Origin: Adiantum capillus-veneris
Lineage: Eukaryota > Streptophyta > Polypodiopsida > Polypodiales > Pteridaceae
Assembly: GCA_014529385.2 (NCBI GenBank)
Contig: CM043946.1
Span: 18,991,077-19,055,076, forward strand
DNA: 64,000 nucleotides
Reading direction: 5' to 3'
Of this stretch, positions 60,997 to 64,000 are shown in pieces. The position numbers and the translations under genes are program-made. Positions within the stretch are counted from its first letter, which is position 1; the number at the start of each line of letters is the position of its first letter. The notes beneath the pieces are model-generated. The model worked only from the letters and a program-made list of their open reading frames with translations. It ran no database searches and was not told the origin of the DNA.

Positions 60997-63982
60997 TCAA
61001 TGTCGTTGTCTTCCTTCCTGGTTGATTTGATGTAGAAACGCATCACATCGTATAGACTCGCTTGCCATTAATGGGCCAAAAAATTTTGATTTGTACATGA
61101 AGAAGCCGGTGTAAAATGCTTCTTTGAATGTTTGGAGATGATAGCTGGGCAAAAACATTAGCCGTCTGAAGTAGGCATACAAAACTCGCTCTGTAGGTGG
61201 CCAACTTAAATCATATGACAGCTCTGATATGCTTCTTTCTGTATTCATGTACTCTGAAGTCCAGCTTTCTGAGAACACTGTGAGACATGCCAAAAACGTC
61301 CGAGCTATTTTACATAGCATCTTGCAGGATAGGTCGGGAGAGCCTCCGAACTCTACGATGGCGCGCTAAAGGGTTTTCACCACCGGATATTCTCTCTCCT
61401 TCGACAAGCCCTGGCAATACTAGATAGTTCAGCCATGTAGGATTTCTTCTTTGTAAGGTTTTATGTTGGCTGTAAGTATAAGTTCGGGGTGTTGGGCAAA
61501 AAGTCCTATCATTCCTCAGCTCAGGCGGTGCATTGACTAAGTGGATCAGGTTGTTAGGGTGATCCAAAAGCCATTGACGCCTCCACTTTGGCTAGCTATC
61601 TACTATCGTGTTTTGCTGTTCCCAATCCTGTAATTCTTCTTCAAATACTGACACTTGTTTTTCCTTTGCGAGCTGCCGTTGATGTGTCAGAGTTTCATAT
61701 TTCAGTAGAGCATAGGGTAACATTGGGGCATTCCATTCTTCCTGTAGCTCTGCTGCTGTCTTGCCTGATCTGGAGAGCCCTTGTAGCATCTCCTTCTCTA
61801 GTTGCATGGCCTTGTAGCACATCATCTCTGATTTCTTTTCCATTTGTTCGGCCAGCTTCTGCTCTTCAAATTTTGTGACTGAATCTTCGTCTTCTTCTTG
61901 GTTTTTGGAGCCAGTTTGATCAGTCTGCGTATCTGGGGCCCCATGGTCATCTGATTCTTCCTCATAGTGATCATCAGCCCCATATAGTTTTGCCAGTCCA
62001 GCCAAATCCATGGCTGCTTGCTCCAGGTGCACCCGTACCTGCCCTTGGTGTTGCCTTGCAGTTTGGAGACTTGCAATTTGTGCAGCCATTGTTCGATTAT
62101 TGATTTGGAGTGTTTGAAATTCCATCTCTTTTTGGGCTGCAGACTCTTCTAACTCTTTTACCTTGATGTGCAAATTTTCATTTTCTTCCCTGAGGGATTT
62201 GGAAACAATGCTTTCTATTTCACTGTCATGAGCTGGTCCTTGTTGTTGTTCACTTTGTAAGTCCAAGATTTGCCTTTGCAATTGATCCTCTGCTCTAAGT
62301 GCACTTTTGGCTATCATTAATCGCTGTTTTCTTTCCAATTCTATCTCTCTCTTCAGTGCCGCCACTTCTTCTTGCGATTGGACCACCGATGTTGTTGGTA
62401 GCAACATTTTTTGTTTCTTTGCTCTTTCTATCTCCCTTGCCTGTATATCTGTTACGGCTCTCAAATCCTTCACTTCAATTTGTCTCCAAGGTATCTTGCT
62501 TTTCTGTCTCCAACCTTTGGATTTGTTCATCTCTGTCATTGACGTCTTCAAGAAATACATTGATTGTATCTTCACAAATGGCATTGAAGTTTTTTGACTC
62601 CTGTAAATTTTCCTTGAGGAGGTTTACTCTGCTTTTGAGCCCCAAGATCTCAGCATCTCTAATGCTGATCAGTTTAAGGGTGTCATATGTTTTCTCCTGC
62701 AACTTCAGAACTTCTTGATGGGTTGTTTCTATCTTCCTTTTGTTTGCCCTATTCTGATCAGCTAACCACAGACTGTGTTGTCTTGTTTGGTTTAGTAGGG
62801 TCTCCATTGAATGTAAATCGAGGTCTATAGTAGCTTCCACCTCAATTTCTTGAGAGGAGGAAGCTTTTTCTCTTGTCAGATCCACCTCTTTTTGCTTGCC
62901 TTTATCAATGTGTGATATTGTTCCAGTGTTTGGGTGACCACCTCTCCTTTCTTCTTCTTCTTCATTGGGTGGTGTATGAACCCTCTCATCACGATGTGAG
63001 CTCTCTGAATGCGGAGGAGAGTCAGCAGGTGGGGTTGATTGCCTTTCACTTGTCTCTGGCCTTGGATATGGAGTTGGTGTTTCCTGATCTCAGGAAGTTG
63101 GCCTCAACTGATCTCTCAAGGTTTGGAGATCCTCCTCTTCAAGTAGCAGTTCTGGTTCATCCATAGCATTCCTCTCTTGGATGTACCTCTCAAACCAGTC
63201 CAACTCAAAAGCTGGGTTGTGTTTATTCTTTTCTCTCAATGTGTAAGTGCTACTAGAGGGTCTCCAAGTGGTGCCTACATCGCCTGGTAGAGATCTCCCG
63301 AGTACAAAGCCTTCTAGCATTCTTTCCATTTTTGCTACCTTCTGCAATCTGGTGTTGTTCTCCATTTCTGCTTTCCGCTTCTTTAGTCTCAAATCTTCTT
63401 CTTCAGTTTTTCTTTCTTCTTCCATCTTTCCTGTGTACTTCTGGTGACTCTTTCCAGCCTACATCCTCCAATGGTGTTAGTAGAGGCCGGTACTCGCCTT
63501 TGTGATCTGTCTTCAATATTCTCTCTTAACACCAGCCAGTCGTTTTGATGAGGAGCAGGTGGTAGCTGATCTGCCGCGCCTAAGGCCTGGTATATTATTC
63601 TGGTGAGGACTTCTCCTCCTGCAATGTAATTTGGCTTGTCCTGCCGTAGCTTTGTCACTTCCTCAAACAGATATGATGCATGATCTATATAGAACTCATG
63701 TGTCATTGCCATAGCCCAGGTCATTGTTGTTGAGATGACCCCGTGTGGTGTAGTGTATCTAGGCGGTCTCTTGTTGTAGCTCAACAAACATTGACTGTAT
63801 ACCTGTGTCAGTTCTCTTACTTCCGGGTTTGCTATGAGTTTGAAAGAAGGCAGTTTGGATCTTTGCGGGTAGACTGTGAGATTCTTTCTTCTTTCTCTCA
63901 TGTTGGCTCCCTGATCAGACAATTTTAATGCTTCTTTCATGATTTCCTTGGTGATCTGAATCTCCATCACCTCACTATCCAT
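60997..63982 (-). pseudogene. coding unit 1: unrecognised protein with N-terminal domain, long coiled coil and C-terminal block
   Basis: From the right on the minus strand: N-terminal domain 63389-63982 (YTTPHGVISTTMTWAMAM, KPNYIAGGEVLTRIIYQALG, PHQNDW), a Lys/Glu-rich stretch (63090-63425), then 62475-62885 and 61592-62584 with about 330 residues of heptad-rich sequence (EVAALKREIELERKQRL, EENENLHIKVKELEESA), and a C-terminal block in two frames (61310-61567 and 60997-61320) with PTWLNYLVLPGLVEGERISG and LYAYFRRLMFLPSYH. Frameshifts near 63400, 63090, 62500 and 61590 split it. It may continue beyond the right edge. No enzyme motif is seen. The coiled coil implies oligomerisation. A retroelement origin is likely from context, but it is unproven. 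Confidence 0.5.
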
Positions 63983-64000
63983 GCCTGCAACCCTGCAAGT

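Overview
The window is a nest of plant transposable elements. It suggests a vascular plant with a large, repeat-rich genome, and a fern, lycophyte or other large-genome lineage would fit, but nothing here fixes the species. I see no intact ordinary host gene, rRNA or tRNA. The evidence is Ty3/Gypsy, Ty1/Copia and CACTA (En/Spm) proteins, primer-binding sites matching plant tRNAs, GT-AG introns in the CACTA genes, and a fragment of a heavy-metal-associated isoprenylated plant protein (HIPP), a family known from vascular plants.

Layout from left to right. (1) Element A, minus strand, 982-7281 plus an LTR starting at 7286: gag, zinc knuckles, protease and a W-P-K repeat region, with a tRNA-Asp-type primer-binding site. 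(2) Element B, plus strand, about 7858-13271: a gag/protease remnant with the same W-P-K repeats, split by a 2.7 kb solo LTR (9703-12426, target duplication CCAG). (3) A complete minus-strand Ty3/Gypsy element of the Tat type, 13989-26361. It has 2.7 kb LTRs, target duplication ATAG, gag-pro-pol in one frame with one UGA stop, a second RNase H, and four small ORFs (two paralogous pairs) between the 5' LTR and gag. (4) An older minus-strand gag/protease (element C). The Tat element (13988/26362) and a Ty1/Copia element (27773-33052, plus strand, decayed) both sit inside it. (5) Element D, a decayed Gypsy RT-RNase H-integrase (33896-37065) abutting the gag of C with no LTR between.

(6) A decayed chromovirus F, minus strand, about 37339-49488, split by a 6.25 kb CACTA transposon (42266-48518). 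The CACTA has perfect 12 bp terminal repeats, GCGTCGCT subterminal arrays, a nearly intact TNPA-like gene, an internally deleted TNPD/TNP2-like gene and the HIPP fragment. (7) A 449 bp near-perfect foldback (49649-50097), a tRNA-like box A/box B sequence, short tandem cassettes that resemble tiny LTRs, and a threefold duplicated RT/RNase H segment belonging to chromovirus E (about 51014-55340). (8) Two paralogous minus-strand coding units (57440-59940 and 60997-63982) of unrecognised function, with a shared N-terminal domain, coiled coil and C-terminal block, separated by a candidate 1000 bp LTR.

The order of insertion can be read from the nesting: C predates the Tat and Copia elements, B predates the solo LTR, and F predates the CACTA. 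Only the Tat element and the TNPA-like gene look close to intact. LTRs and CACTA flanks repeatedly carry long (GA/CT)n tracts.
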